Assembly (NCBI GenBank): GCA_016197365.1 | Contig: JACPVS010000030.1 | Location: forward strand, 1-64,000 | DNA: 64,000 nt | DNA from: Mycolicibacterium cosmeticum | GTDB taxonomy: Bacteria > Actinomycetota > Actinomycetes > Mycobacteriales > Mycobacteriaceae | Direction of reading: 5' to 3' | In this document: piece after piece, positions 34,654 to 44,397 of the stretch | Position numbering within the stretch: the first letter of the stretch is position 1 | How the letters are laid out: the number at the start of each line of letters is the position of its first letter | Notes under the pieces: model-generated | The model's database searches: none | What the model was told of the DNA's origin: nothing | Seen by the model: only the letters and a program-made list of their open reading frames with translations | Made by a program: the position numbers and the translations under genes

Positions 34654-36591
34654 TCACGCCTTTTCCAAAGAGGTGGTCTCGGCGTGCGCGTTGAGCACGG
34701 CCTCCCAGCGCTGGGTGCTGGTGAGTTCGGGCAGCGCGGCGCGGTACACCTTGCGCATCCGGTTGAACTTGCGGGCCAGCAGTGCCTGTCGCTTGACCGA
34801 CTCGCGCAGCAGCTCGAACATCTTCTCGCGGTCCCGCTGGCGGTACACCACGCCACGGCCGTCGGCCGTGGTGACCGTGACGCCGTCGACCTTGCACAGC
34901 GAGAACCAGCGCGCGTCCTGGGTGGCGACGTTGATCTGTGGGCGCACATGGTGTTCGGGATCGTGGGCGGTCAGCTGGTAGAGCAACCCTCGGGCCAGCC
35001 GGTAGGAGATCGATACCGGGCCGACCGGGATCTTGACCTTCCTGCGCCACTTCTTGTCCGACGGGGTGGGCAGCGTGGTGGCACTCGCAAGCACGACGGC
35101 GTCCGGGAATTCCTGGCGCATCGCCCGGATCTCGGGCAGCGCCGACTCCAGGATGGAGAAGATGTGCTCGGGGCCGGCCAGGAAGTCGTCCATCGCCTTG
35201 TTCTGGATGGCGACCGTCGAATACTCAAGGCAGAGAAGGTGTTTCAGAGTCGCCTTGAGATGGCTGGCGATCAGTCCCTTGACATCGCCGTCCCAGTGCA
35301 GCGCCGCCACCACCAGGCGGTTGCGCAGGTGGAAGTACGCCTGCCAGTCGATGGCGTCGTCCTTGTCGCTCCACGCCATGTGCCAGATGGCCGCGCCCGG
35401 CAGCGTCACCGTCGGGTAGCCGTGCTCACCGGCGCGCAGTCCGTAGTCGGCGTCGTCCCACTTGATGAACAGCGGCAGCGGCTGACCGAGCTCCTCGGCG
35501 ACCTGGCGCGGGATCATGCACATCCACCAGCCGTTGTAGTCGACATCGATGCGGCGGTGCAGGATCCGGCTGCGGTATTCCTCTTCGTCGTTGAGCGGGT
35601 ACTTGGCGAAGTTGTGGTCGTACTCGGTGTTGACCGCGCCGGTCCACATGAAGTTCTCCGAGTCGACCATCTCGCCCATCACGTGCAGGTGTGACGGCTC
35701 CTGCAGGTTGAGCATCTGGCCACCGATCAGGGTGGGCACCTTCGCGAACCGGCTCAGGGCCAGCGCGCGCAGGATCGAGTCCGGCTCGATGCGGATGTCG
35801 TCGTCCATGAACAGGATCTGCTGGCAGTCCGTGTTCTTCAGCGCCTCGTACATCACCCGGCTGTATCCGCCGGAGCCGCCGAGGTTGGGCTGGTTGTGGA
35901 TGGTGAGCCGGTCGCCCAGCGGGGTGGCCGCCGCGGCGAAACCGGGGTGGTCCTTGGCCTTGTTGTTGCCCTGGTCGGACACGATGACCGCGGTGATGAC
36001 CTTGTCCACCAAGGGATCCGAGGTCAGGGCCGCGAGCGCGTTGACGCAGTCGGCAGGCCGGTTGAACGTCGGGATACCGAGCGCGATGTCGGCCACACCG
36101 GGCGCCGGGACCGGTGCGTACCAGCCCGCGCTGCGCACCGTCACCGGCGAATCGGTGGTGATGTCGAACCAGATCCAGCCGCCGTCTTCAAAGGGTTCCA
36201 GGCCCATCTCGAACTCGGCGACGCCGGAATCGACGATTTCGGTGCCGCCCACCGTGATTCGCGCCCCGGTCGCCTTGGACCGGTACACGTCGACGCGGGC
36301 GCTGCCGGTGATCTCGACCCGCAGCACCACCGATTCCAGGATCGACCAGCGCCGCCAGTAGCTGGCGGGGAACGCGTTGAAGTAGGTGGCGAACGACACC
36401 TCGGATTCGGTACCGATCTCCAGCGTGGTGCGGCTCGGGGCGTGCGCTCGCCGCGCGTTGGTGGCCGACTCCTCGAGGTAGAGCTGGCGCACGTCGAGCG
36501 GTTCGCCCGGCCGCGGCAGGATGACCCGGGACAGCAGGCTGACGGCCCGCGACTCGACGCCTTCGAGCGCGCCGGAGGGGATGTCACTCAT
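34654..36591 (-). CDS. glfT2: Galactofuranosyltransferase GlfT2
   Basis: GlfT2 is the cytoplasmic-face polymerase that extends galactan with alternating beta-1,5 and beta-1,6 galactofuranose from UDP-Galf. The 645-residue protein has an N-terminal beta-rich domain, then a GT-A domain with the metal-binding DDD at residues 263-265 (256-258 in M. tuberculosis), the acceptor segment WDDADYGLRAGEHG and the metal-ligand His in IWHMAW. A helical C-terminal domain follows. Its ATG overlaps the glf stop (ATGA), so substrate supply and use are translationally coupled. Confidence 0.97.
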   Translation of the reverse strand: MSDIPSGALEGVESRAVSLLSRVILPRPGEPLDVRQLYLEESATNARRAHAPSRTTLEIGTESEVSFATYFNAFPASYWRRWSILESVVLRVEITGSARVDVYRSKATGARITVGGTEIVDSGVAEFEMGLEPFEDGGWIWFDITTDSPVTVRSAGWYAPVPAPGVADIALGIPTFNRPADCVNALAALTSDPLVDKVITAVIVSDQGNNKAKDHPGFAAAATPLGDRLTIHNQPNLGGSGGYSRVMYEALKNTDCQQILFMDDDIRIEPDSILRALALSRFAKVPTLIGGQMLNLQEPSHLHVMGEMVDSENFMWTGAVNTEYDHNFAKYPLNDEEEYRSRILHRRIDVDYNGWWMCMIPRQVAEELGQPLPLFIKWDDADYGLRAGEHGYPTVTLPGAAIWHMAWSDKDDAIDWQAYFHLRNRLVVAALHWDGDVKGLIASHLKATLKHLLCLEYSTVAIQNKAMDDFLAGPEHIFSILESALPEIRAMRQEFPDAVVLASATTLPTPSDKKWRRKVKIPVGPVSISYRLARGLLYQLTAHDPEHHVRPQINVATQDARWFSLCKVDGVTVTTADGRGVVYRQRDREKMFELLRESVKRQALLARKFNRMRKVYRAALPELTSTQRWEAVLNAHAETTSLEKA

Positions 36592-37826
36592 GGATTGCTG
36601 CTTTCGTCTGAGGCCGGCAGCGGCGCGCCGTCGCGCAGGTGCGGGGCCAGGATGTTGTCGTACATGTTGAGCGCACTGGCGATGGCCATGTGCATGTCGA
36701 GGTACTGATAGGTGCCCAGGCGGCCACCGAACAGGACCGCTGCGGCAGCCGTTTCGGCCCGGGCCCGCTCGCGGTAGCCGGCCAGCAGCGTCCGGTCGGC
36801 CTCGGTGTTGATCGGGTAGTAGGGCTCGTCGTCGTTCTCGGCGAAGCGGGAGTACTCCCGCATGATGACCGTCTTGTCGGCCGGGTAGTCACGCTCCGGG
36901 TGGAAGTGCCGGAACTCGTGGATGCGGGTGAAGGGCACATCACCGTCGTTGTAGTTCATGACGGGCGTGCCCTGGAAGTCACCGGTCGCCAGGACCTCGG
37001 TCTCGAAGTCCAGGGTGCGCCAGCCGAGCCGGCCATCGACATAGTCGAAATAGCGGTCCAGCGGGCCGGTGTACACCACCGGCGCATCGGGGCTCTCGGC
37101 GCGGAGTTCGTCGCGGACGTCGAACCAGTCGGTGTCCAGCCGGATCTCGATCCGGTCGTCGGCGGCCATGTTCTGCAGCCACGCGGTGTACCCGTCGGCA
37201 GGCAGACCTTCATAGGTGTCGTTGAAGTAGCGGTTGTCGAAGTTGTACCGGACCGGCAGCCGGTTGATGATCGCCGCGGGCAGGGTGGCGGGGTCGGTCT
37301 GCCACTGCTTGGCGGTGTAGTGCTTGACGAACGCCTCGTAGAGCGGGCGGCCGATCAGCGAGATGGCCTTCTCTTCCAGGTTCTGCGCGTCGCCGGTCTC
37401 GATCTCGGCCGACTGCTCGGCGATCAGTGCGCGGGCCTCGTCCGGGGAGAAGTACCGGCCGAAGAACTGGGACACCAGACCCAGGCCCATCGGGAACTGG
37501 TAAGCCTGGCCTTTGTGCAGCGCGAACACGCGGTGCTGGTAGCCGGTGAAGTCGGTGAACTGGCGCACGTAGTCCCACACCCGCTTGTTACTGGTGTGGA
37601 AGAGGTGGGCGCCGTACTTGTGGATCTCGATACCGGTTTCCGGTTCGGGCTCCGAGTAGGCGTTGCCGCCGAGGTGGGACCGGCGGTCGACCACCAGCAC
37701 CTTTTTGTTCAATTGGGTTGCGGCGCGTTCGGCGATGGTCAGGCCGAAGAACCCTGAGCCCACTACGAGGAGGTCGTAACGACCGGTGGAAGGGCGCGCG
37801 GCGACCCGGGCAGATTGATCGGTCAT
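36588..37826 (-). CDS. glf: UDP-galactopyranose mutase
   Basis: Glf converts UDP-galactopyranose to UDP-galactofuranose for galactan synthesis, using reduced FAD. The 412-residue protein has the FAD motif VVGSGFFGLTIAERAA near residue 24, the HLGGNAYSEPE segment, and conserved arginines in the C-terminal half (YNDGDVPFTRIHEFRHFHPE, then MREYSRFAE). I chose the ATG at 37826; no clear Shine-Dalgarno is visible and an upstream in-frame start would add only 10 unlikely residues. It starts the minus-strand galactan-arabinan operon and is divergent from erp. Confidence 0.96.
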   Translation of the reverse strand: MTDQSARVAARPSTGRYDLLVVGSGFFGLTIAERAATQLNKKVLVVDRRSHLGGNAYSEPEPETGIEIHKYGAHLFHTSNKRVWDYVRQFTDFTGYQHRVFALHKGQAYQFPMGLGLVSQFFGRYFSPDEARALIAEQSAEIETGDAQNLEEKAISLIGRPLYEAFVKHYTAKQWQTDPATLPAAIINRLPVRYNFDNRYFNDTYEGLPADGYTAWLQNMAADDRIEIRLDTDWFDVRDELRAESPDAPVVYTGPLDRYFDYVDGRLGWRTLDFETEVLATGDFQGTPVMNYNDGDVPFTRIHEFRHFHPERDYPADKTVIMREYSRFAENDDEPYYPINTEADRTLLAGYRERARAETAAAAVLFGGRLGTYQYLDMHMAIASALNMYDNILAPHLRDGAPLPASDESSNP

Positions 37827-38081
37827 CGGCAGCAAGGGTATCCGACCGGCCCCCACCCACCCGAAACGTGTGACGGCGAGACGTTATCGGCAGGTCGCAA
37901 TTCGCTCACGATTCAATATCGTCACTCCAGACTCACTAGTCACACCAGTACCATCGATCACGTTGGAAGACGGCGTTTTCGGAGCTGATGGCAAGGCACA
38001 GGACCTCAGGAAGTCAACGTCGCCGACGCTCCACCGAAACACATACCGCAAACACGTAGTCCATGTATTGAGGAGACTTCC

Positions 38082-39050
38082 GTGCCTAACCGACGTCGAC
38101 GCAAGCTCTCGACAGCCATGAGCGCAGTCGCCGCCCTGGCCGTCGCAAGTCCAGTTGCAGTAGCTGCGATCTCAGAACTACCCGCGAACAACGGACAACC
38201 CCAGCACCGCCAGTTCGTGCAGGCCGCGCTGATCACCGACCTGCCCGGTGAACTGATCTCGGCCCTGTCCCAGGGACTGTCCCAGTTCGGCGTCAACCTG
38301 CCGCCGATGCCGACGGGCATGCTCACCGGCTCGCCCGCGGCCAGCCCCGTGCTGACCTCTCCCGGCCTGGGCGCCACCGGCCTGACCTCGCCGCTGTCAC
38401 CGGGCCTGGGCGCAACGCCCGGTCTGATGCCGCCCGCGGCGGCCACCGGGTTGACGCCCGGCCTGGGCCTGCCGGGAGCGCCGGCCTCGCCGCTGGCGCC
38501 GGGACTCAGCGTGCCGCCGATCAACGCGACGACGCCCTCGCTGAGCCCCACGTCGCTGACCGATCCGCTCAACACCAATCCCGGCCTGACCGGTGCGACA
38601 CCGGGTCTGACGTCGCCGTTGACGCCGAGCCTGGCCACCCCGGCAGGCCTGGGCACCACAGGCCTGGGTACCCCCGGCCTGGGTACGCCCGGCCTCGGGA
38701 CCACCGGCCTCGGGCTTCCCGGTGAGGTGCCGATCTCGGCGCCGATCGGGCTGGACCCGATGGCGGGCACGTACCCGATCCTCGGTGGCGATCCCGGTCT
38801 CGGACTCGGCGCTCCGGCCGCGGCCAGCGGCAGCGGCGGGCTGATCGGCGACCTCAGCAGTGCGGCGAATCAACTCGGCGCCGGCCAGGCGATCGATCTG
38901 CTCAAGGGCATGGTGATGCCGGCCATCCAGTCGGCCATCAAGCAGGCGGCACCCGCCGCGGCGGCAGCGGCTCCGGCCGCAGCGGCGGCACCCGCCCTGG
39001 CGGCCGCCCCGGCCGCCATCGCTCAGGTCGCTTCGGGCGCGGGCGCCTGA
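38082..39050 (+). CDS. erp: Exported repetitive protein Erp (PirG)
   Basis: Erp is a secreted, surface-associated mycobacterial protein needed for normal envelope and growth in hosts. The 322-residue precursor has a signal peptide (RRRRK start, hydrophobic AAVAALAVASPVAVAA-like core). The centre is repeat-rich, with PGL(T/G)xP units and a run of GLGTTGLGTPGLG from about residue 188. The C-terminus is Ala/Pro-rich and hydrophobic. Repeats are more Gly-Leu-based than the PGLTS repeats of M. tuberculosis. The GTG start at 38082 has AGGAG 7-11 bases upstream. The 255-base gap to glf must hold both divergent promoters. Confidence 0.92.
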   Translation: MPNRRRRKLSTAMSAVAALAVASPVAVAAISELPANNGQPQHRQFVQAALITDLPGELISALSQGLSQFGVNLPPMPTGMLTGSPAASPVLTSPGLGATGLTSPLSPGLGATPGLMPPAAATGLTPGLGLPGAPASPLAPGLSVPPINATTPSLSPTSLTDPLNTNPGLTGATPGLTSPLTPSLATPAGLGTTGLGTPGLGTPGLGTTGLGLPGEVPISAPIGLDPMAGTYPILGGDPGLGLGAPAAASGSGGLIGDLSSAANQLGAGQAIDLLKGMVMPAIQSAIKQAAPAAAAAAPAAAAAPALAAAPAAIAQVASGAGA

Positions 39051-39081
39051 CCCGGCACAGCCCATCAAAAGCCTGTCACCG

Positions 39082-39121
39082 AACGGCACCGCAGAAGCCC
39101 TTCCGGCTCTGCGGTGCCGTT
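39082..39121 (+). terminator. Terminator after erp
   Basis: AACGGCACCGCAGA and TCTGCGGTGCCGTT form a perfect 14-base stem 31 bases after the erp stop. The internal AGCC/GGC extends it. It has no U-tract, as usual for mycobacterial intrinsic terminators. Confidence 0.8.
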
Positions 39122-39189
39122 ATGTGATGAGCAGAATTCATGTCGTGTCGAAACTCTGGTAACACCAGACCCATACGTAACATCAGGGC

Positions 39190-40779
39190 GTGTCGCGTCG
39201 TCGTCCTGCACCCTCACTGCTGCTGTCAGCGGTCGTGGGCACGGTTGTGATCCTGCCGTGGGCGGTCAACGGCGTGCCCCAGAATCCCGGTCCCCCGCCC
39301 GTCGTCATCAGCCAACAGCCGCTGGCCGGACTGGGCGGTGCCGACGCGGCCGGTGAGACCATCCGCGAAGTCCACCAGGACACCCCGTTCTCGATGGTGG
39401 CCATCACCGCCGACGACCTGGACGGCACCACCGCACGGGTTCGGGCCAAGCAACCCGACGGCGCGTGGGGACCCTGGTACGAGACGGAGACCCTCGAAGG
39501 CGTCGGCCCGCAAGGCAAGACCACGCACGGCACCGAGCCGGTGTTCGTCGGACGCACCACCACCGTGCAGATCTCCGTCACGCATGCGCCGCCACCCGCG
39601 CATCCCAAGCCAGATCTCGGCTATATCCCGGCCAACGTCGAGCAGCCGCTGCCCATGAACGTCAATGCCGTGCTGATCAGCCCGCCCAAGGCGCCGGTGG
39701 ACGTGCAGTTCAACCCGCCGGCCGCCGCGACGACCATTCCCGGCCAGCCTCCGAACATCATCAGCCGCGCCCAGTGGGGCGCCGACGAGGGCATGAAGTG
39801 CGGCGCACCCATCTACGACCGGGGCGTGCGCGCCGGCGTCGTGCACCACACCGCGGGCAGCAACGACTACCTGCCCGAGGACTCCGCGGCGATCGTGCGG
39901 TCGATCTACGAGTACCACGCCCGCACGCTGGGCTGGTGCGACATCGCCTACAACGCCATGGTCGACAAGTACGGGCAGGTGTTCGAAGGCCGCGCGGGCG
40001 GGATGGACCGGCCGGTCCAGGGCGCGCACACCGGTGGGTTCAACACCGACACCTGGGGTGTGGCGATGCTCGGCGACTTCGACGTCGTGCCGCCGACCCC
40101 CGTCCAGCTGCGCACGGTGGGCAGGCTGCTGGGCTGGCGGCTCGGGCTCGACCATGTCGACCCGCTGGGCACCGTCGCGCTGACCTCGGCGGGCGGCGGT
40201 TTCACCAAGTTCCCGCAAGGCGCCGTGGAAACCCTGCCCACGATCTTCACCCACCGCGACGTCGGCAACACCGACTGCCCGGGCAACGCCGCATACGCCC
40301 TGATGCCCGTGCTGCGCGATATCGCCGCCCGGTTCAACCGGCCCGCCGGCCCCGCCGACCTGGTGGACACGCTGCGCGGCGGCGCGATCTTCGCCAGGTG
40401 GCAGGCGATGGGCGCGGACAAGGGCCCGCTCGGTGTGCCCACCTCGCCCGAAGCCGCCGGCGACGGCGCGGCCCGCTATGTGACCTTCGATCGCGGGGCC
40501 ATGTACTGGTCACCGGTCAGCGGCGCGCAACCGGTGACCGGGGCGATCTACGACGCCTGGGGCTCGCTGGGTTTCGAGCGTGGCGCACTGGGCCTGCCCA
40601 CCAGCGGCGAGATCAACGAACCGCTGTGGATCGTGCAGAACTTCCAGCACGGCACCCTGAACTTCGACCGGGAGACCGGCGAGATCACCCGCGTCACCGA
40701 CGGTGTGCCGCTGAAGCTGCCCGCACCGAATCACTCACCGATCCAGATGGAGCGGTTCACCCCGATCGACGCGCGCTGA
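39190..40779 (+). CDS. Secreted PGRP-type N-acetylmuramoyl-L-alanine amidase with LGFP repeats
   Basis: This 529-residue exported protein is orthologous in position to Rv3811. A signal peptide (RRRPAPSLLLSAVVGTVV) leads to a beta-rich N-terminal region, then an amidase_2/PGRP domain near residues 190-380. Zinc ligands are visible in VVHHTAGSNDY, and the late FTHRDVGNTDCPG. LGFP-type repeats follow (GPLGVPTSPE, ALGLPTSGE), which bind arabinogalactan or anchor to the wall. It should cleave peptidoglycan stem peptides. TAACAT lies about 7 bases before the GTG, suggesting a leaderless message. Confidence 0.88.
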   Translation: MSRRRPAPSLLLSAVVGTVVILPWAVNGVPQNPGPPPVVISQQPLAGLGGADAAGETIREVHQDTPFSMVAITADDLDGTTARVRAKQPDGAWGPWYETETLEGVGPQGKTTHGTEPVFVGRTTTVQISVTHAPPPAHPKPDLGYIPANVEQPLPMNVNAVLISPPKAPVDVQFNPPAAATTIPGQPPNIISRAQWGADEGMKCGAPIYDRGVRAGVVHHTAGSNDYLPEDSAAIVRSIYEYHARTLGWCDIAYNAMVDKYGQVFEGRAGGMDRPVQGAHTGGFNTDTWGVAMLGDFDVVPPTPVQLRTVGRLLGWRLGLDHVDPLGTVALTSAGGGFTKFPQGAVETLPTIFTHRDVGNTDCPGNAAYALMPVLRDIAARFNRPAGPADLVDTLRGGAIFARWQAMGADKGPLGVPTSPEAAGDGAARYVTFDRGAMYWSPVSGAQPVTGAIYDAWGSLGFERGALGLPTSGEINEPLWIVQNFQHGTLNFDRETGEITRVTDGVPLKLPAPNHSPIQMERFTPIDAR

Positions 40780-40787
40780 TTCATTTC

Positions 40788-40805
40788 CCGTCGCTTCGCT
40801 CGCCC
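40788..40805. repeat. 18-base REP-like repeat, copy 2 (reverse orientation)
   Basis: CCGTCGCTTCGCTCGCCC is the exact reverse complement of positions 26127-26144. It lies in the short gap between the convergent PGRP and HAD genes. Confidence 0.6.
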
Positions 40806-40811
40806 GCTGCA

Positions 40812-41624
40812 TTACATCCACCAGCGTTCGAGCACCCGCGCCACGCCGTCCTCGGCGTTGGTGCCGGTGACCTCGTCGGCCGCGGCCAGCGCATCCGGAT
40901 GCGCGTTGCCCATCGCGACACCCAGGCCCGCCCAGCGCAGCATCGGGACGTCGTTGGGCATGTCCCCGAATGTCACCACGTCCGCAGCGAGGATGCCCAG
41001 CGGCCGGGCCACCTCGTCGATCCCGGTCGCCTTGCTGATGCCCAGCGGCACCACCTCGATCAGACCGTTGTTGGTGGAGTACGTCAGGTCGCCCGCAGCG
41101 CCGATGTGCGGGGCCAGCGCCTCGGCCATGTCCGCGCTGCGCGCGCCGGACTTACGGATCAGCAGCTTGACCGCGGGGGCACTGAGCAGGTCCTCCAGCG
41201 ACACCTCGGTGTTGTCGGGGTTCAGCCACGCATGCTCATAGCCCGGTGAACTGACGAACTGCGGGGTGGCCGCGTCGTGCGCGCTGCGACCCACCCGCTC
41301 GACCGCCAGGCCCGCTCCCGGGATGATCGCGGTGGCGATGTCGGCCAGCACGGCGAGCACCTCCGCCGAGAGGGTGCGGGCGGACACGATGCGATCGGTC
41401 GCCGAGTCGTAGATCACGGCGCCGTTGGCGCAGACCGCCATGGGCGCGAAGCCCAGTTGCTCGACCACCGGGGGCACCCAGCGCGGCGGCCGGCCGGTGG
41501 CCAGCACGAACTGGGCGCCGGCGTCGACGGCGGCGTGCACCGCGGCCCTGGTCCTGGCGGTGACGTGTTCGTCCTCGTCGAGCAGCGTGCCGTCGACGTC
41601 GGTGGCGATGAGAGTGGGCAGCAT
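40812..41624 (-). CDS. HAD-superfamily Cof-type phosphatase (Rv3813c orthologue)
   Basis: This 270-residue cytoplasmic hydrolase has the HAD nucleophile motif DVDGTLLD near the N-terminus, a Thr in LATGRPP (motif II), a Lys in AVKLLIRK or later, and the acidic motif GDMPNDVPML. The long middle cap is typical of Cof/type IIB phosphatases acting on sugar phosphates, nucleotides or flavin precursors. Substrate is unknown. The start lies 2 bases after the acyltransferase stop, so the two are co-transcribed. Confidence 0.88.
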   Translation of the reverse strand: MLPTLIATDVDGTLLDEDEHVTARTRAAVHAAVDAGAQFVLATGRPPRWVPPVVEQLGFAPMAVCANGAVIYDSATDRIVSARTLSAEVLAVLADIATAIIPGAGLAVERVGRSAHDAATPQFVSSPGYEHAWLNPDNTEVSLEDLLSAPAVKLLIRKSGARSADMAEALAPHIGAAGDLTYSTNNGLIEVVPLGISKATGIDEVARPLGILAADVVTFGDMPNDVPMLRWAGLGVAMGNAHPDALAAADEVTGTNAEDGVARVLERWWM

Positions 41625-41626
41625 CC

Positions 41627-42397
41627 CTATTCCGGCGCCTCACCGGCGCGCTGGGCCCGGCGGGCGGCCTTCTCCGCAGCCTCGTCGGCATCCATCCGGT
41701 TGGCCTCGGCCAGCGTCGGCGCACCGCCGCCGAGGCGGTGCGGAACCCAGAACTCGCCGGCCGGATGCTGCCCGTACTCGTCCTGAACCCGCTCCAGCAG
41801 GTGCTGCATCCGGGAATGCAGCAGGGCGGTCAGCTCGGCGGCAGGCAGCGTCGGGTAGATGGGTTCGCCGACGGCGACCGTGATGGGCACCTTCGGCCTG
41901 CGCATATTGCGCGGATGACCCTTGGTCCAGACGCGCTGGGCGCCCCAGACGATGTGCGGGACGATCGGCACGTCGGCCGCGATGGCCATCCGCGCGGCGC
42001 CGGACTTGAAGTCCTTGATCTCGAAGCTGCGGCTGATGGTGGCCTCGGGATACACCCCGACCAGCTCACCGGACTTGAGGGCCTGGCAGGCGGCGGTGAA
42101 CGATTCGGCGCCGCTGGCGCGGTCCACCTCGATGTGCCGCAGGCTGCGCATGATCGGGCCGCTGACCTTGCTGTCGAAGACTTCCTTCTTCGCCATGAAC
42201 CGAACCTTGCGGCCACGGTGCTGCAGGTACGCGGGCAACCCGGCGAAGGTGAAATCGAAATAGCTGGTGTGGTTGACCGCGATGACCGCTCCCCCGGTGA
42301 CGGGGAGGTTCTCCACCCCGGTCACGGTGAACTTCAAGCCCTGCAACCGCCACACCAGGCGGGCGGCTTGAATGACAGTTCCGTATACCGGTTCCAC
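41627..42397 (-). CDS. 1-acyl-glycerol-3-phosphate acyltransferase-like protein
   Basis: This 256-residue protein of the PlsC/LPLAT family probably adds an acyl chain to a lyso-lipid acceptor. The catalytic motif NHTSYFDF (H-x4-D) lies near residue 36, and the acceptor-binding motif VYPEATISRS (EGT-like block) near residue 115. It corresponds to one of the three tandem acyltransferase genes Rv3814c-Rv3816c of M. tuberculosis, so two copies are absent here. I chose the GTG at 42397, where similarity begins; the longer open frame upstream overlaps the divergent gene. Confidence 0.85.
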   Translation of the reverse strand: MEPVYGTVIQAARLVWRLQGLKFTVTGVENLPVTGGAVIAVNHTSYFDFTFAGLPAYLQHRGRKVRFMAKKEVFDSKVSGPIMRSLRHIEVDRASGAESFTAACQALKSGELVGVYPEATISRSFEIKDFKSGAARMAIAADVPIVPHIVWGAQRVWTKGHPRNMRRPKVPITVAVGEPIYPTLPAAELTALLHSRMQHLLERVQDEYGQHPAGEFWVPHRLGGGAPTLAEANRMDADEAAEKAARRAQRAGEAPE

Positions 42398-42514
42398 ACC
42401 GAACAGCCTAGTGCCGGACGCATTGCCCGCCCACACGGCAAGTCTCGGGCGCGCGGCCCCCGCCGCGCCGGTTACCCTGATAGCGCACGACGGTAACCAT
42501 GCGAAAGGGTATTT

Positions 42515-44059
42515 GTGCAGGTCACGAGCGTGGGGCACGCAGGCTTCCGGATTGACACGGCGGCAGGCAGCATCTTGTGCGACCCCTGGGTCAATCCGGC
42601 GTACTTCGCCTCCTGGTTCCCGTTCCCGGACAACAGCACGCTGGACTGGGACGCCCTCGGGGACTGCGACTACCTTTACGTCAGCCACCTGCACAAGGAC
42701 CATTTCGACCCGGTGAACCTGCGCGATCACGTCAACAAGGACGCGGTGGTCCTGTTGCCGGACTTCCCGGTGCCCGATCTGCGCCGCGAGCTGGAAGCCC
42801 TGGGTTTCCACACCTTCGTCGAGACCACGGACTCGGTGAAGCAGACCGTCAGCGGGCCCAAGGGCGATCTCGACGTGATGATCATCGCGCTGCGCGCCCC
42901 GGCCGACGGCCCCATCGGCGACTCGGGCCTGGTCGTGTCGGACGGCGTGACCACCGCGTTCAACATGAACGACGCCCGGCCGGTGGATCTGGACGTTCTC
43001 GGCCAGTTCGGCCCCATCGACGTGCACATGCTGCAGTACTCCGGCGCCATCTGGTACCCGATGGTCTACGACATGCCGGCCCGGGCCAAGGAGGCCTTCG
43101 GAACCCAGAAGCGCCAGCGCCAGATGGACCGCTGCCGCCAGTACATCGCCCAGGTGGGGGCCACGTGGGTGGTGCCGTCGGCGGGGCCGCCCTGCTTCCT
43201 GGATCCGGAGTTGCGCGATCTCAACGATGATCACGGCGACCCGGCCAACATCTTCCCGGACCAGATCGTCTTCCTGGACCAGATGCGCACTCACGGTCAC
43301 CACGGCGGGCTGCTGATGATCCCCGGCTCGACAGCTGATTTCGCGGGCTCGCAACTGAATTCGCTGACCCATCCGGTGCCGGACCCCGAGGGGATCTTCA
43401 CCACCGGCAAGGCCGCCTACATCGAGGACTACGCCCGGCGGATGGCGCCCGTGCTGGCCGCCGAGAAGGCCGCGTGGGCACCGGCCGAGGGTGACTCTCT
43501 ACTGGAGCCGCTGCGTGCGCGGTTCGAGCCGATCATGATCCAGTCCGACCAGATCTGCGACGGCATCGGGTATCCGGTGGAGCTGCGGCTCGGACCCGAG
43601 ACGATCGTCCTGGACTTCCCCAAACGTGCTGTCCGCGAGCCGGTTCCGGACGAGAAGTTCCGCTACGGTTTCGAGATACCGGCCCAGCTGGTGCGCACCG
43701 TGGTGCGCGACAACGAACCCGACTGGGTGAACACCATCTTCCTGTCCACCCGGTTCAAGGCGTGGCGGGTGGGTGGGTACAACGAGTTCCTCTACACGTT
43801 CTTCAAATGCCTCACCGATGAACGCATCGCCTACGCGGACGGCTGGTTCGCCGAAGCCCACGACGACACCGCCTCGACCACGCTGGACGGCTGGGAGATC
43901 CAGCGCCGGTGCCCGCACCTGAAAGCCGACCTGTCCAAATTCGGTGTGGTGGAAGGCTCCACATTGACCTGCAACCTGCACGGCTGGCAGTGGAACCTGG
44001 AGAACGGCCGCTGCCTGACGGCCAAGGGCCACCCGCTGCGGAGTGCGAAACAGTCATGA
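42515..44059 (+). CDS. MBL-fold protein with C-terminal Rieske domain (Rv3818 orthologue)
   Basis: This 514-residue protein fuses a metallo-beta-lactamase domain with a Rieske [2Fe-2S] domain. The N-terminal part has metal ligands SHLHKDHFD (near residue 57). The C-terminal part has CPH and CNLHGW (near 466 and 485), the two Rieske cluster ligands. The architecture resembles CMP-N-acetylneuraminate hydroxylase-like proteins, but substrate and partner are unknown. The GTG start at 42515 follows a divergent gap. The stop overlaps the next gene by ATGA. Confidence 0.87.
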   Translation: MQVTSVGHAGFRIDTAAGSILCDPWVNPAYFASWFPFPDNSTLDWDALGDCDYLYVSHLHKDHFDPVNLRDHVNKDAVVLLPDFPVPDLRRELEALGFHTFVETTDSVKQTVSGPKGDLDVMIIALRAPADGPIGDSGLVVSDGVTTAFNMNDARPVDLDVLGQFGPIDVHMLQYSGAIWYPMVYDMPARAKEAFGTQKRQRQMDRCRQYIAQVGATWVVPSAGPPCFLDPELRDLNDDHGDPANIFPDQIVFLDQMRTHGHHGGLLMIPGSTADFAGSQLNSLTHPVPDPEGIFTTGKAAYIEDYARRMAPVLAAEKAAWAPAEGDSLLEPLRARFEPIMIQSDQICDGIGYPVELRLGPETIVLDFPKRAVREPVPDEKFRYGFEIPAQLVRTVVRDNEPDWVNTIFLSTRFKAWRVGGYNEFLYTFFKCLTDERIAYADGWFAEAHDDTASTTLDGWEIQRRCPHLKADLSKFGVVEGSTLTCNLHGWQWNLENGRCLTAKGHPLRSAKQS

Positions 44060-44394
44060 CCACGGCGGTGTCCTACGACGACGGGCTGATCCTGCTGGAC
44101 CGCCAGGCCCTGACACTGCGCCGCTATCATTTCCCGTCCGGGACATCGAAGATCATTGCGCTGCGCTCGATTCGGGGATACAAGACCGAATCGATGCGCC
44201 TCGCTTTCGACCGGTTCCGGATCTGGGGACCGTCCGACGATCCGCGCCGCTGGCTGCCGCTGGACGTGTGGCGGCCCATCAAATCCACCCTGGTGGTGCT
44301 CGATGTGCCCGGCACCCGGCCCAGCCCCGCGTTCACCCCGCTGCGGGTCAAGGAGTTCCTGTCGGTGCTCGACGAGTTGCTGGGCCAGGCCTGA
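44056..44394 (+). CDS. Small conserved protein (Rv3819-like)
   Basis: This 112-residue protein has no recognised domain. It is basic and beta-rich, with FRIWGPSDDPRRWLPLDVWRP in its centre and a C-terminal helical VKEFLSVLDELLG. It has no signal peptide or membrane helix. The ATGA overlap with the Rieske-MBL gene, together with the M. tuberculosis pairing Rv3818-Rv3819, suggests the two proteins work together. Confidence 0.75.
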   Translation: MTTAVSYDDGLILLDRQALTLRRYHFPSGTSKIIALRSIRGYKTESMRLAFDRFRIWGPSDDPRRWLPLDVWRPIKSTLVVLDVPGTRPSPAFTPLRVKEFLSVLDELLGQA

Positions 44395-44397
44395 GAA

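Noticed and set aside
42398..43372. Extended acyltransferase frame on the minus strand
   Set aside because: The extension is antisense to the Rieske-MBL gene and has no homology to PlsC.
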